A DNA stretch of 64,000 nucleotides. It comes from Pseudomonas sp. MWU13-2105 (GTDB taxonomy: Bacteria; Pseudomonadota; Gammaproteobacteria; Pseudomonadales; Pseudomonadaceae). The translations under genes and the position numbers were made by a program. Below are positions 28,075-37,121 of the stretch, piece by piece. Positions within the stretch are counted from its first letter, which is position 1, and the number at the start of each line of letters is the position of its first letter. Below the pieces are notes generated by a model, which worked only from the letters and a program-made list of their open reading frames with translations, had not been told where the DNA came from and searched no databases. The stretch is taken from NCBI RefSeq assembly GCF_023242315.1, contig NZ_JALLIY010000004.1:248001-312000 (forward strand), written 5' to 3'.

Positions 28075-29847
28075 TTAGAACTGCTCGGCCTCCAGCCCGA
28101 ACAGCGACGCGCTGCCCGCGCGAATGCTCTGTTCCAGGCTCAGGATGCGGGGCAGCAAGCGGCTGAAATAGAACGCCGCGGTTGCCAGTTTCGCCCCGTA
28201 GAACCCTGGATCTTCACTGTGCTTGTCCTGCGCGACCCGGGCCATGCGTGCCCAGAGGTAGGCGTAGGCGACATAACCCAACAGGTGCAGGTATTCGACG
28301 CAGGCACTGCCGATGGCATTGGGGTTGTGCGCGGCCTGTTCCCGCAGCCAGTCGCTGAGGCTTTCCAGGCGTTGCACCGCGTCCAGCAGCTCGTCGGCGT
28401 AGGCTACGTCGGGCTGCGTGGCGTAGTGGCGAATCTCGGCGGTGAACAGGCGCAGGGCGACCCCCGCGTTTCCCACCACCTTGCGGCCCAGCAGGTCGAG
28501 GGCCTGGATGCCGTTGGTGCCTTCGTAGATCTGCGCGATGCGCACGTCCCGCACCAGCTGTTCCTGGCCCCACTCGCGGATATAGCCGTGGCCGCCGAAG
28601 ATTTGTTGGCCGTGGATGCAGCTGTCCAGGCCGGTGTCGGTGAAAAACGCCTTGGCCACCGGGGTCAGCAGGGCGACCAGGGCTTCGGCATCGCGCCGTT
28701 CATCAGGTCGCTCGGAGAACTTGGCCAGGTCCAGTTGCTGGCCGACATAGCTGGCGAACGCGCGGCCGCCTTCGGTCATGGCCTTCATGCTGAGCAACAT
28801 GCGCCGCACGTCGGGGTGGACGATGATCGGGTCGGCGGCCTTGTCCTTGGCCACCGCCCCGCTCGGGGCGCGGCTCTGAATGCGTTCGCGGGCATAGGTC
28901 CGGGCATTCTGGTAGGACGCCTCGGCGCAACCGATACCCTGGATGCCGATGGACAGGCGCTCGTAGTTCATCATGGTGAACATCGCCGCCAGGCCCTTGT
29001 TGGCTTCGCCGATCAGCCAGCCGCTGGCGCCGTCGAAGTTCATCACGCAGGTGGCGGAGGCCTTGATGCCCATCTTGTGTTCGATCGAACCACAGCTGAC
29101 GGCGTTGGTCGCACCCAGGCTGCCGTCGGCATCGACAAGGATCTTCGGCACCAGGAACAGCGAGATGCCTTTGGGGCCGGCCGGTGCGTCCGGCAGCTTG
29201 GCCAGCACCAGATGGATGATGTTCTCGGTCAGGTCCTGTTCGCCGCCGGTGATAAAGATCTTGCTGCCGCTGATGCGGTAGCTGCCGTCGGCCTGGGGTT
29301 CGGCGCGGGTGCGGATCAGGCCGAGGTCGGTGCCGGCATGGGCTTCGGTCAGGCACATGGAACCGGCCCAGCGGCCCTCGTACATCGGCGGCAGAAAGCG
29401 CTCTTTCAGCGTCTCGCTGGCATGTGCGTCGATGGCCAGGCAGGCGCCGGAAGTCAGCGCCGAATACAGGGCGAAACTGGAGTTGGCGCCGTAGAGCATT
29501 TCTTCGAATTGCACGGCGAGCATCTTCGGCATGCCCATGCCACCGAACTGCGGATTGCCGCTGAGGCCGACCCAGCCGCCTTCTATATAGGTGGCATAAG
29601 CTTCCTTGAAGCCTTTCGGGGTGCTGACCCGCGCGTCGTGCCACTGGGCGCCTTCTTCGTCGCCGCTGCGGTTGAGCGGGGCGATCAGGTTGCCAGTGAC
29701 CTTGGCCGCTTCTTCCAGAATCGCATCGGCGGTGTCGGCGTCGACAGTCTCGGCCAGGGCCGGCAGACGCGCCCAGAGTTGGCCGGCGTTGAAGACCTCA
29801 TGTAGCACGAAGCGCATATCGCGCAGGGGAGCGTTGAACTCGGGCAT
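28075..29847 (-). CDS. Acyl-CoA dehydrogenase (large, DmdC-like class)
   Basis: This flavoprotein introduces the alpha,beta double bond into acyl-CoAs. At 590 residues it belongs to the long class with extra N- and C-terminal domains (family name 3-methylmercaptopropionyl-CoA dehydrogenase, DmdC, but members act on varied acyl-CoAs). Motifs: MCLTEAHAGTDLG (FAD-binding loop), HKMGIKASATCVMNFDGA, and YEGTNGIQALDLLGRK near the active-site Glu. ATG 29847 (MPEFNAPLRDMRFVLHEVF) matches the family start; the frame is open to 29931. It lies downstream of an acyl-CoA ligase gene (107 bp) on the same strand. Confidence 0.9.
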   Translation of the reverse strand: MPEFNAPLRDMRFVLHEVFNAGQLWARLPALAETVDADTADAILEEAAKVTGNLIAPLNRSGDEEGAQWHDARVSTPKGFKEAYATYIEGGWVGLSGNPQFGGMGMPKMLAVQFEEMLYGANSSFALYSALTSGACLAIDAHASETLKERFLPPMYEGRWAGSMCLTEAHAGTDLGLIRTRAEPQADGSYRISGSKIFITGGEQDLTENIIHLVLAKLPDAPAGPKGISLFLVPKILVDADGSLGATNAVSCGSIEHKMGIKASATCVMNFDGASGWLIGEANKGLAAMFTMMNYERLSIGIQGIGCAEASYQNARTYARERIQSRAPSGAVAKDKAADPIIVHPDVRRMLLSMKAMTEGGRAFASYVGQQLDLAKFSERPDERRDAEALVALLTPVAKAFFTDTGLDSCIHGQQIFGGHGYIREWGQEQLVRDVRIAQIYEGTNGIQALDLLGRKVVGNAGVALRLFTAEIRHYATQPDVAYADELLDAVQRLESLSDWLREQAAHNPNAIGSACVEYLHLLGYVAYAYLWARMARVAQDKHSEDPGFYGAKLATAAFYFSRLLPRILSLEQSIRAGSASLFGLEAEQF

Positions 29848-29954
29848 GGCGGGAAACATCCTGCAAATAGGGGATGGGGGCACGGCCGCGGCCGCGCCAT
29901 TGGCAATGCGCGTTACCCCAGGCGTCGACAACGCCTGGGGTGGATAGGCAAAGG

Positions 29955-31577
29955 CTAGAGGTTTTTCGCCATATCGCGCAGGACGAACTTCTGGATCTTG
30001 CCGGTCGAAGTCTTGGGCAACTGGGTGAAGACCACTGTGCGCGGTATTTTGAAACCGGCCAGGTGCTCGCGACAGAAGGCGATGATCTCGGCTTCACGCA
30101 CATCCTGGTGGTGGGCCTTGAGGGTGATGAAGGCGCAGGGTGTTTCGCCCCATTTTTCATCCGGCCGGGCCACCACTGCGGCTTCCAGCACCGCCGGGTG
30201 GCGATAGAGCACACCTTCGAGTTCGATGGTGGAGATGTTCTCGCCGCCGGAAATGATGATGTCCTTGAGCCGGTCGCGGATCTCCACGTAACCATCCGGG
30301 TGGGTCACTGCCAGGTCGCCGGTATGGAACCAGCCGCCTTCGAAGGCTTCGGCCGTGGCGCTGGGGTTCTTCAGGTAGCCCTTCATCACCGTGTTGCCGC
30401 GCATGAAGATCTCGCCGATGGTCTGGCCGTCGGCGGGGACCGGCTCGAGGGTTTTCGGATCGGCCACCATCAACCCCTCCAGGGTCTGGTAGCGCACGCC
30501 CTGGCGCGCCTTGACCTGCGCCCGCTCTTCCAGCGGCAGTTCATCCCAGGCCTCATGCCAGGCACAGATGGTCACCGGGCCATAGACTTCGGTCAGGCCG
30601 TAGACGTGAGTGACCTTGATGCCCATGGCTTCCACGGCGCCAATCACCTTGGCCGGTGGGGCGGCGCCGGCGACCAGGGCGTTGACCGGATGATCGATCG
30701 CCGCCTTGGCTGACTCGGGCATGTTGACCAGCGCATTGAGCACGATCGGCGCGCCGCTCAGGTGGGTGATCTGGTGTTCCCGGATCAGGTTGAGGATCTT
30801 CTGCGGGTCGACCCGGCGCAGGAACACATGCACCCCGGCCATCGCGGTGACCACCCAGGGATAGCACCAGCCGTTGCAGTGGAACATCGGCAAGGTCCAG
30901 AGGTACACCGGGTGGTTGCCCATGCTCCAGATCATCTGGTTGCCGAGGGAACTGAGATAGGCACCGCGATGGTGATAGACCACGCCCTTGGGGTTGCCGG
31001 TGGTGCCGGAGGTGTAGTTCAGGGCGATGGCCTGCCATTCGTCCTGCGGCCACTGCCAGTCATAGGCCGGATCGCCTTCGGCCAGCAGCGCTTCATAGTC
31101 CAGGTCGCTGACGGCCTGGCCTTCGCCGTATTCCGGGTCATCGACATCGATCACCAGCGGCGGGTGGTCGAGCATGCCGACGGCGGCCTGCACCACGTCA
31201 TGGAACTCGCGGTCGGCGATCAGCACCTTGGCTTCGCCATGGGCGAGCATGAAGGCAATGGCTTCGGCATCCAGGCGCACATTGAGGGCGTTGAGCACCG
31301 CGCCGATCATCGGCACGCCGAAGTGGGCTTCGAGCATCGCCGGGATGTTCGGCAGCATCACCGCCACCGTGTCGTTGCGACCGATACCGCGCCCGGCCAG
31401 CGCCGAGGCCAGGCGCCGGCAGCGCGCGTAGGTCTGGGCCCAGGTGCGACGGATCGAACCGTGGATCACGGCGGGGTAGTCGGGGTAGACCTTGGCAGTA
31501 CGCTCGATAAAACTGAGTGGAGACAGGGCAATATGATTGACGGCAGTTGGCGCGAGGCCTTGCTCGTAGATGGACAT
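29955..31577 (-). CDS. Fatty-acyl/aryl-CoA synthetase (AMP-forming)
   Basis: This 540-residue ANL-superfamily ligase activates a carboxylic acid to its CoA thioester through an acyl-adenylate. Motifs: P-loop YTSGTTGNPKGVVYHHRG, A5 HVYGLTEVYGP, A7 GWFHTGDLA, hinge RLKDIIISGGENIS, and catalytic Lys in KTSTGKIQKF. It groups with AlkK/DmdB-like medium-chain or methylmercaptopropionate ligases. With the acyl-CoA dehydrogenase downstream it probably starts a beta-oxidation-type pathway. The divergent histidine kinase/response regulator genes are likely its regulators. Confidence 0.92.
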   Translation of the reverse strand: MSIYEQGLAPTAVNHIALSPLSFIERTAKVYPDYPAVIHGSIRRTWAQTYARCRRLASALAGRGIGRNDTVAVMLPNIPAMLEAHFGVPMIGAVLNALNVRLDAEAIAFMLAHGEAKVLIADREFHDVVQAAVGMLDHPPLVIDVDDPEYGEGQAVSDLDYEALLAEGDPAYDWQWPQDEWQAIALNYTSGTTGNPKGVVYHHRGAYLSSLGNQMIWSMGNHPVYLWTLPMFHCNGWCYPWVVTAMAGVHVFLRRVDPQKILNLIREHQITHLSGAPIVLNALVNMPESAKAAIDHPVNALVAGAAPPAKVIGAVEAMGIKVTHVYGLTEVYGPVTICAWHEAWDELPLEERAQVKARQGVRYQTLEGLMVADPKTLEPVPADGQTIGEIFMRGNTVMKGYLKNPSATAEAFEGGWFHTGDLAVTHPDGYVEIRDRLKDIIISGGENISTIELEGVLYRHPAVLEAAVVARPDEKWGETPCAFITLKAHHQDVREAEIIAFCREHLAGFKIPRTVVFTQLPKTSTGKIQKFVLRDMAKNL

Positions 31578-31706
31578 GGTTTGGGTACCCGGTGGCTGAT
31601 TATTAGCTCTATGTCCGAGGCGCTCGGTCTTTACCGACGCTCGATGACTTATCCAGGGTCTTTTATATAATGTTTGCGGATGTATATGGAAGTACTACCT
31701 GAGTTG

Positions 31707-31724
31707 TATAGTATATCTACTATA
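31707..31724. promoter_or_regulatory. AT-rich dyad in the divergent acyl-CoA ligase / kinase intergenic region
   Basis: TATAGTA-TATC-TACTATA is a perfect 7-bp inverted repeat midway between the two divergent starts. It could be an operator for the FixJ-like regulator or a promoter element; the role is unproven. Confidence 0.35.
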
Positions 31725-31806
31725 ATAATTTCAAGGCTCAAATCATGACTGTTGCGCTGCTCGTGAAGTCGCTACCGGCCCGACCTTTCTCCAGGCAGGG
31801 ATCACG

Positions 31807-33615
31807 ATGAATTCCACCTCCATCAGTCGGCGGCAGGGTTTGTCGTTGCTCGAGCATGACCCGCAGCCGAGCCTGCTGCTCGATGCCCGGGCCCGACCGC
31901 TGGAGCTCAACAGGGCGTTGCTGGCATTGCTCGAACAACTGTCGCTGGTCGATGCGCTGAGCTTGTTGCCGGTCAATCACCTGCCGCTGGTGCGCGCCTG
32001 CCTGGACCAGCAACGGGCCATCGAAGGCGTCGAGGCGCAGTTCGAGCAACGGATCCTGATCTGGACCTTTATCCCCGACCCGCAGGAAAACCGCGTGCTG
32101 GCGCGCTGTCGCGAAGCCACCGCGCAGATCCTCGCCGAACGCGAATCGGCCACGGCCAGGCGGCTCTATCGGTTGATCACGGAAAACACCACCGACCTGA
32201 TTTCCCGGCATACCCCCGACGGCTGTTTTCTCGATGCGTCCCCGGCGTCCTCGACCTTGCTCGGTTACTGGCCCGAAGAGTTGCGCGGTCGCCTGGCCCG
32301 CGAGCTGTTCCATCCGCAGGATCTGGCCGGACTGACGCACCGCGCCCGTGACGCCCTGGAGCAGGACGGTTATCACACCATGACCTATCGCATCCGCCAT
32401 CGCGATGGTCATTACCGTTGGTTCGAGACCGCCTGCCGGGCGATTCGCGAAACCTACACCGGGTCGGTGGTCGAGGTGGTCAGCGTGTCGCGGGATATCA
32501 CTGCCCGGGTTCAGGCCGAGGAAAACAAGCACCGGTTGGCCGAGGTGGTGGAGGCCAACCCCGACCCGGTGTTGTTCATCGAGCCCAGCGGGCATGTCAC
32601 TTATCTCAACCCGGCGGCCCGGCGCACCCTCAAGCTCGGCGAACAGTCGGCAATGCCGAGCCTGGGCGGATTTTTGGCCGCCGATGTGCTGGCGGCCCTG
32701 CAGCGCGAGGGTTGGAGCCGTGCCGAACGGGATGGGCGCTGGAGTATCGAGGCACGCCTGCAACCGCTCGACGCCGGCACCTCGGTGCCGGTGTCGCTGA
32801 TGCTGCTGGCGCACCGCTCGGCCAGCGGCGAACGCTTCTACTCCCTGGTCGCCCACGACCAGACCGAGCGCGAATTGCGCGAGGCCCAGCAGCGTCACCA
32901 TCAGGACGAACTGGCGCACACCGCCCGGCTGGTGACCCTGGGGGAACTGGCCTCGGGCATCGCCCACGAGATGAATCAGCCATTGGCAGCGGTGGTCAAT
33001 TACGCCAGCGCCAGCCAGCGTTATCTGCAGGCCCTGGATAGCAATCCGCAGGCGGTCGAACGGGTGGCCCAGGGCCTGGAACGCATCGCCGTGCACGCCA
33101 ACCACGCCTCCGAGGTGATCAAGCGGTTGCGCGCGTTCCTGCGCAAGGGCCGACGGCGCATGCAGGCCCTGGATATCAGCGAAGTGGCCCGCGAGACGGT
33201 GCGCTTGTGTGCCTGGGAGGCCAGTGCCTGCCAGGTGACGATCGAGGAGCGCCTGCCGGATAATCTGCCGCCGATTTATGCCGACCGGGTGTTGCTGGAA
33301 CAGGTGCTGCTCAATCTGTTGCGCAACGCCATCGATGCCAATTGCGAGGTGCATCCGCGGCAGGCATCGCGGATCATCCTGGCGGCCGGGCACGGCGCGG
33401 AGGGTGGCGTGGAAGTGAGTGTCAGCGACCAGGGCCCCGGCGTTTCCTCGGCGCAGCTGGAACAGATCTTCACCCCGTTCTACACCAGCAAGGCCAACGG
33501 CCTGGGCCTGGGGTTGTCGATGAGTCGCAGCATCATCGAAGGGTTCGGCGGCGAGTTGCAGGCGCAACCCATGGCCGGCGGTCTGCGGATGTGCTGCCGT
33601 TTGCCGGCGCAATAA
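31807..33615 (+). CDS. PAS-domain sensor histidine kinase (FixL/DctB-like HisKA)
   Basis: This 602-residue kinase has no clear transmembrane segments. PAS-like domains lie at about residues 120-250 (ITENTTDLISRHTPDG...RHRDGHYRWFE) and 250-360 (VVEANPDPVLFIEPSG). The HisKA box LGELASGIAHEMNQPLAAV has phospho-accepting His387, and the ATPase domain shows N-box NLLRNAIDA, G1 DQGPGV and G2 GLGLGLSMS. The lack of membrane anchors suggests a cytoplasmic signal. The response regulator gene follows with no real gap. Confidence 0.93.
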   Translation: MNSTSISRRQGLSLLEHDPQPSLLLDARARPLELNRALLALLEQLSLVDALSLLPVNHLPLVRACLDQQRAIEGVEAQFEQRILIWTFIPDPQENRVLARCREATAQILAERESATARRLYRLITENTTDLISRHTPDGCFLDASPASSTLLGYWPEELRGRLARELFHPQDLAGLTHRARDALEQDGYHTMTYRIRHRDGHYRWFETACRAIRETYTGSVVEVVSVSRDITARVQAEENKHRLAEVVEANPDPVLFIEPSGHVTYLNPAARRTLKLGEQSAMPSLGGFLAADVLAALQREGWSRAERDGRWSIEARLQPLDAGTSVPVSLMLLAHRSASGERFYSLVAHDQTERELREAQQRHHQDELAHTARLVTLGELASGIAHEMNQPLAAVVNYASASQRYLQALDSNPQAVERVAQGLERIAVHANHASEVIKRLRAFLRKGRRRMQALDISEVARETVRLCAWEASACQVTIEERLPDNLPPIYADRVLLEQVLLNLLRNAIDANCEVHPRQASRIILAAGHGAEGGVEVSVSDQGPGVSSAQLEQIFTPFYTSKANGLGLGLSMSRSIIEGFGGELQAQPMAGGLRMCCRLPAQ

Positions 33616-33652
33616 TGTGTCGGCCGAAAAAAATAACAACAGGAGTAACGCA

Positions 33653-34288
33653 ATGGTGAGTGTGGCGCAGCAGCTGGTCTATGTGGTTGACGATGACCAG
33701 GGCATGCTCGACTCGACGGTCTGGCTGCTGGAGTCGGTCGGCCTCAAGGCGCTGCCATTCACCAGTGGCCGGGACTTTCTCGAAGCCTGCGATGCCCGGC
33801 TCAATGCCTGCGTGCTGCTGGATGTGCGCATGCCGGGCATGGGCGGTTTGAATGTGCAGGAAGAGATGAAGGCGCGGGATATCCGCTTGCCGGTGATCTT
33901 TGTCAGTGGCCATGCCGATGTGCCGATCGTGGTGCGGGCGTTCAAGGCCGGTGCCCACGACTTTATCGAAAAGCCCTATAACGAACAGTTGCTGCTCGAC
34001 AGCGTGCAGCAGGCCTTGAGCCGGGCCGATGACAGCCAGACGCTGAGTGAAGGGCAGGCGCGGGTCCAGGCCCGGCTGGACAGCCTGACCCCGCGCGAAC
34101 GCGATGTGCTGCTGCCACTGGTGCAGGGCTACGCCAACCGGGAAATAGCCGAGCAGTTGGGGGTCAGTGTGAAGACCATCGACCTGTATCGCTCCAGGGT
34201 CATGAAACGCATGGAGGCGCAGAACCTCCCGGATCTGGTGGGGATGGTGATTGCGGTGGGGTTGGTGGATCCGTTGAAGTTGCGTTGA
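33653..34288 (+). CDS. FixJ-like response regulator (REC + LuxR-type HTH)
   Basis: This 211-residue regulator has a receiver domain with acidic pocket VVDDDQ and phospho-acceptor Asp57 in VLLDVRMPG, then a C-terminal LuxR/FixJ HTH (LTPRERDVLLPLVQGYANREIAEQLGVSVKTIDLYRSRVMKRM). ATG 33653 is preferred because AGGAG lies at 33641-33645; a GTG at 33617 is in frame but has no good site. It is co-transcribed with the sensor kinase and probably controls the divergent acyl-CoA ligase/dehydrogenase genes (inference). Confidence 0.94.
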   Translation: MVSVAQQLVYVVDDDQGMLDSTVWLLESVGLKALPFTSGRDFLEACDARLNACVLLDVRMPGMGGLNVQEEMKARDIRLPVIFVSGHADVPIVVRAFKAGAHDFIEKPYNEQLLLDSVQQALSRADDSQTLSEGQARVQARLDSLTPRERDVLLPLVQGYANREIAEQLGVSVKTIDLYRSRVMKRMEAQNLPDLVGMVIAVGLVDPLKLR

Positions 34289-34473
34289 GGCATCAGCGGT
34301 GAGCGCTCTCGCGATTATCTGACAGTGCTCCCTGCGTTCATTACAGCGCTGACCATTGATGCGTGGACCGTCATCATTGGATTCAGCGCGGGGGTGCTTC
34401 GCTATCCGAGAGGTCATAGTGCCCAAGGACCTCTCCCTCACTCCGCCGCTACGATCCACTGACGAGCCCACCG

Positions 34474-34884
34474 TCACTCAGTGAGGTGCAAGTCTCCACG
34501 ATGGGCGATATGGATCTTGTTGCCATCCGGGTCGCGAAGGTAGGCACCATAGTAGCCGTCGCCATAGTGAGGTCGAGGCCCTGGTGCGCCTTCGTCGACT
34601 CCACCGCGATGAAGACCTGCGGCATAGGCTGCATCCACGGCTTCCTGAGAGGGTGCGGAGAAAGCCAGCATGCTGCCGTTGCCAGGGTTTGCCGGCATGC
34701 GGTCATAGGGCGAATAGACGTAGAACCGGGGCAAGGTGCGATCGGGCATGACCCAGCAAGCGGCGGCTGGGCCGCCGTCAGGGGTGACCGTGCGCCGGCA
34801 CAGGCCCAGCGGAATCAGAACCGCATCGTAGAAGGCGGCGGCCTTGTCGAGATTGTTTGTTCCGACAGTCACATGGCTGAACAT
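34474..34884 (-). CDS. VOC/glyoxalase-family protein
   Basis: This 136-residue single-domain vicinal-oxygen-chelate protein runs from MFSHVTVGTNNLDKAAAFYDAVLIPLG to AYLRDPDGNKIHIAHRG. The metal-site pattern (His at residue 4, His/Glu near the end) is compatible with a glyoxalase-like or lactoylglutathione-lyase-like enzyme. ATG 34884 is used; the frame is open to 35016, but the extra N-terminus is not family-like. Function is not assignable. Confidence 0.87.
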   Translation of the reverse strand: MFSHVTVGTNNLDKAAAFYDAVLIPLGLCRRTVTPDGGPAAACWVMPDRTLPRFYVYSPYDRMPANPGNGSMLAFSAPSQEAVDAAYAAGLHRGGVDEGAPGPRPHYGDGYYGAYLRDPDGNKIHIAHRGDLHLTE

Positions 34885-35090
34885 TTCGGCTCCTTCGAAG
34901 GTGTTGGTTTCAAGAGTATCGCAGTCCCACTCTTCAAGGGCGCAGCAATCTCCCGGACGTCTCGCTTGAGTGATTATTGTTTTCACGGTGAGGTTTGGAT
35001 TGTCGCATGCCCACACTTTGTTACTCCCGCTGGAGCGTCCTCTATAACAACCGAGTCCAGCAACCGGGTGCCAGCCGAGGAACTGTTCAG

Positions 35091-35516
35091 TCAGGGCTTC
35101 AAGGCGTCACATTGGCTGCGCAGTTCGCTGTTGGAGATCGAAAGGCAGCTACCGTGACCGGTCTTGGCGTAGCAATAGGCACGCTGGTCACTGTTGGAGA
35201 TCGAAAGGCAACTGCCATTGCCGGTTTCCGCATCGCAGGCACTGCGCAAGTCGCTATTGGAGATGGAAAGACAGCTGCCATGACCGGTCTTGGCGTAGCA
35301 ATAGGCACGCTGGTCGCTGTCGGAGATCGAAAGGCAACTGCCATTGCCGGTTTCCGCATAGCAGGCACTGCGCAAGTCGCTGTTGGAGATGGACAGACAG
35401 CTACCCTGACCTGCCTTGGCATAACAATAGCTACGCTGGTCACTATCTCCGATGCTGAGGCAATCGGCATAGGCGTAACCACTCAGCATCAACAGCATTG
35501 CAATGATGACTCTCAT
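35091..35516 (-). CDS. Secreted Cys-containing 21-residue tandem-repeat protein
   Basis: This 141-residue protein has a signal peptide MRVIIAMLLMLSGYAYA and then six tandem repeats of 21 residues. Two types alternate: type A, CLSISDSDQRAYCYAKTGHGS, and type B, CLSISNSDLRSACYAETGNGS with variants. Each repeat holds two Cys at fixed spacing. The corresponding 63-bp DNA units are nearly identical, implying recent amplification. ATG 35516 is chosen because the signal peptide begins there. No domain is recognised; a disulfide-stapled periplasmic or surface protein is inferred. Confidence 0.8.
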   Translation of the reverse strand: MRVIIAMLLMLSGYAYADCLSIGDSDQRSYCYAKAGQGSCLSISNSDLRSACYAETGNGSCLSISDSDQRAYCYAKTGHGSCLSISNSDLRSACDAETGNGSCLSISNSDQRAYCYAKTGHGSCLSISNSELRSQCDALKP

Positions 35517-35687
35517 CACACCCTTCCGTGATTTGCCAGGAAACAGCCTGGTACTGTTGGGGCCAATATGTTTCAGCGCCACAGGGCGATATCAAATTTC
35601 AGGCAAGGGAACGTGAGTTGTCTTGCCGGGTATGCAAAATTACCCAGGGAAAGGGCAGGGATATCCGCTGACTACTGTGATTGAAAT

Positions 35688-35927
35688 TCATCGCAACTGC
35701 GCCAGCTTCGCCTCCACGGCATCGTCAAAGATGATGTAGAGCGCTTCGATATCGGCTGGCCGCAAGCGCTTGGCACTTTCCAGGCCGCCGATCCATTCAA
35801 TCTGAATGGCCCTTTCAGCCTCCACGTCCGCAATGGTGCTGGCGGCATTGAAGGCCCGCACTAGGTCGCTGACGGGGTCCCGGATGGGTTTTGGAAGTCG
35901 TAACAGGTCGAGCCTTTCTTGTGGCAT
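35688..35927 (-). CDS. Small hypothetical protein
   Basis: This 79-codon frame encodes a soluble, mostly helical, acidic protein (MPQERLDLLRLPKPIRDPVS...). I do not recognise the family. Codon use is Pseudomonas-like and a GAAGAC stretch precedes the ATG, but there is no other support. Confidence 0.5.
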   Translation of the reverse strand: MPQERLDLLRLPKPIRDPVSDLVRAFNAASTIADVEAERAIQIEWIGGLESAKRLRPADIEALYIIFDDAVEAKLAQLR

Positions 35928-36361
35928 GTCTTCCTTAACCGATTGAATTTAATGGTTAATATTGATTTTTAATGCGGAATGAAAACTGGAATATCTTTCG
36001 CAATTACACGCCACTGTAACACCCATTTGAACTCGATCTGATAACCGATCGCCTGTCCGCGCAAGGCGCTGGTCCTTGGGATACAACGCCCTCTCACGCA
36101 GCCTCGACCCCACGCTGTGTAAGCGTTGCAACAATGCTTTCAGCACCTTGGCCATCTCATGATCTGGCGCACCTTGGCGTAAGGATCTCTATCGGTTTGT
36201 CTGCCAGCTTGTGGCGTTTTTTGAGGGTTATACGGCCTTTACGCCATCAGCGGGCTGTTTCCATAATTTGCCCGGGAAATCGAGCGCAGACATGCGCATA
36301 ACCGTGATTACGCCGTGACCTTTCGGCTTGGCCAATCACGAGGCAGAGAAGGGGACAGAAG
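35928..36361. other. Intergenic region with a short 16-bp repeat
   Basis: This 434-bp gap has an AT-rich left part. Its right part contains catctcatgatctggc (36153-36168), repeated exactly at 50470-50485. A 68-codon minus-strand frame (35949-36155) has no recognisable features and is not called. Confidence 0.5.
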
Positions 36362-37108
36362 ATGAGGCTCAAGAACAAAGCGGTTTTGATCACCGGCGGT
36401 ACCAGTGGCATCGGTCTTGCCACCGCCAGGCTCTTCATTGCAGAGGGCGCGCGGGTCGCGGTTACCGGTCGCGATGTTGCCGTATTCGAGCGTGTGCGGG
36501 CCGAGCTGGGCGAGACCGCGCTGGTGCTCCAGGGCGACGTGCGTTCGCTCAAGGATATGCGGGCGATTGCCGCCGAGGTGAAAGAGCGCTTCGGCGCTCT
36601 GGATGTCGTGTTTGCCAACGCCGGTCGAGCATTCCCGTCGCCACTCAACGACATCGACGACGACCTCTATGACGAGATCATGGACATCAACGTCAAGGGC
36701 GTGGTGGTCACGCTTCAGGCGGTGCTGCCGGACTTGCGCGAGGGCGCTTCGGTCATTCTCAACACATCCTTCGTCGCGCAGACCGGCAAGCATGGCATCT
36801 CCCTGACCGCAGCGGCGAAGGCCGCCGTGCGATCACTGGCCCGCAGTTGGTCATACGAGTTCCTTGACCGGAAAATCCGCTTCAACGCGATTGCGCCCGG
36901 CGCGATGGACACGCCCCTGATCAGCAAGTGGGGGATGTCCGATGAGTGGGTTCGCGAGCGTAAGGCCGAGTTCGCCCAGGCGGTTCCGGTGGGCCACATG
37001 GGCAAGGCCGAGGACATTGCCTACGCCGCGCTCTATCTCGCCAGCGACGAATCTTCCTATGTGGTCGGCACCGAACTGGTAGTCGATGGCGGAGCCTCGC
37101 AACTTTAA
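36362..37108 (+). CDS. SDR-family oxidoreductase with altered catalytic Tyr
   Basis: This 248-residue classical SDR has the cofactor motif LITGGTSGIGLATA, NAG in the FANAGRAF strand, and C-terminal VVGTELVVDGGASQL. The usual Tyr-X3-Lys is T-AAA-K: Thr149 stands where the catalytic Tyr is expected, Lys153 is kept, and Ser136 is present (LNTSFVA). The protein may therefore be inactive or use an unusual mechanism. It is followed immediately by a Tat-exported PfpI-type gene, and together with the NTF2-like gene they form a three-gene cluster. Confidence 0.9.
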   Translation: MRLKNKAVLITGGTSGIGLATARLFIAEGARVAVTGRDVAVFERVRAELGETALVLQGDVRSLKDMRAIAAEVKERFGALDVVFANAGRAFPSPLNDIDDDLYDEIMDINVKGVVVTLQAVLPDLREGASVILNTSFVAQTGKHGISLTAAAKAAVRSLARSWSYEFLDRKIRFNAIAPGAMDTPLISKWGMSDEWVRERKAEFAQAVPVGHMGKAEDIAYAALYLASDESSYVVGTELVVDGGASQL

Positions 37109-37121
37109 AGGAGAAGTTATC

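Noticed and set aside
28219..29805. 528-codon plus-strand frame opposite the acyl-CoA dehydrogenase
   Set aside because: Mirror of a full-length enzyme gene, with no domain pattern of its own.
31738..33639. 633-codon minus-strand frame opposite the sensor kinase
   Set aside because: Mirror of a coding gene with all kinase boxes on the plus strand.
35153..35456. CRISPR array suggested by 63-bp repeats
   Set aside because: The repeats are contiguous, in frame and encode a signal-peptide-bearing repeat protein; there are no unique spacers.
35949..36155. 68-codon minus-strand frame
   Set aside because: No recognised features and no support besides being open.
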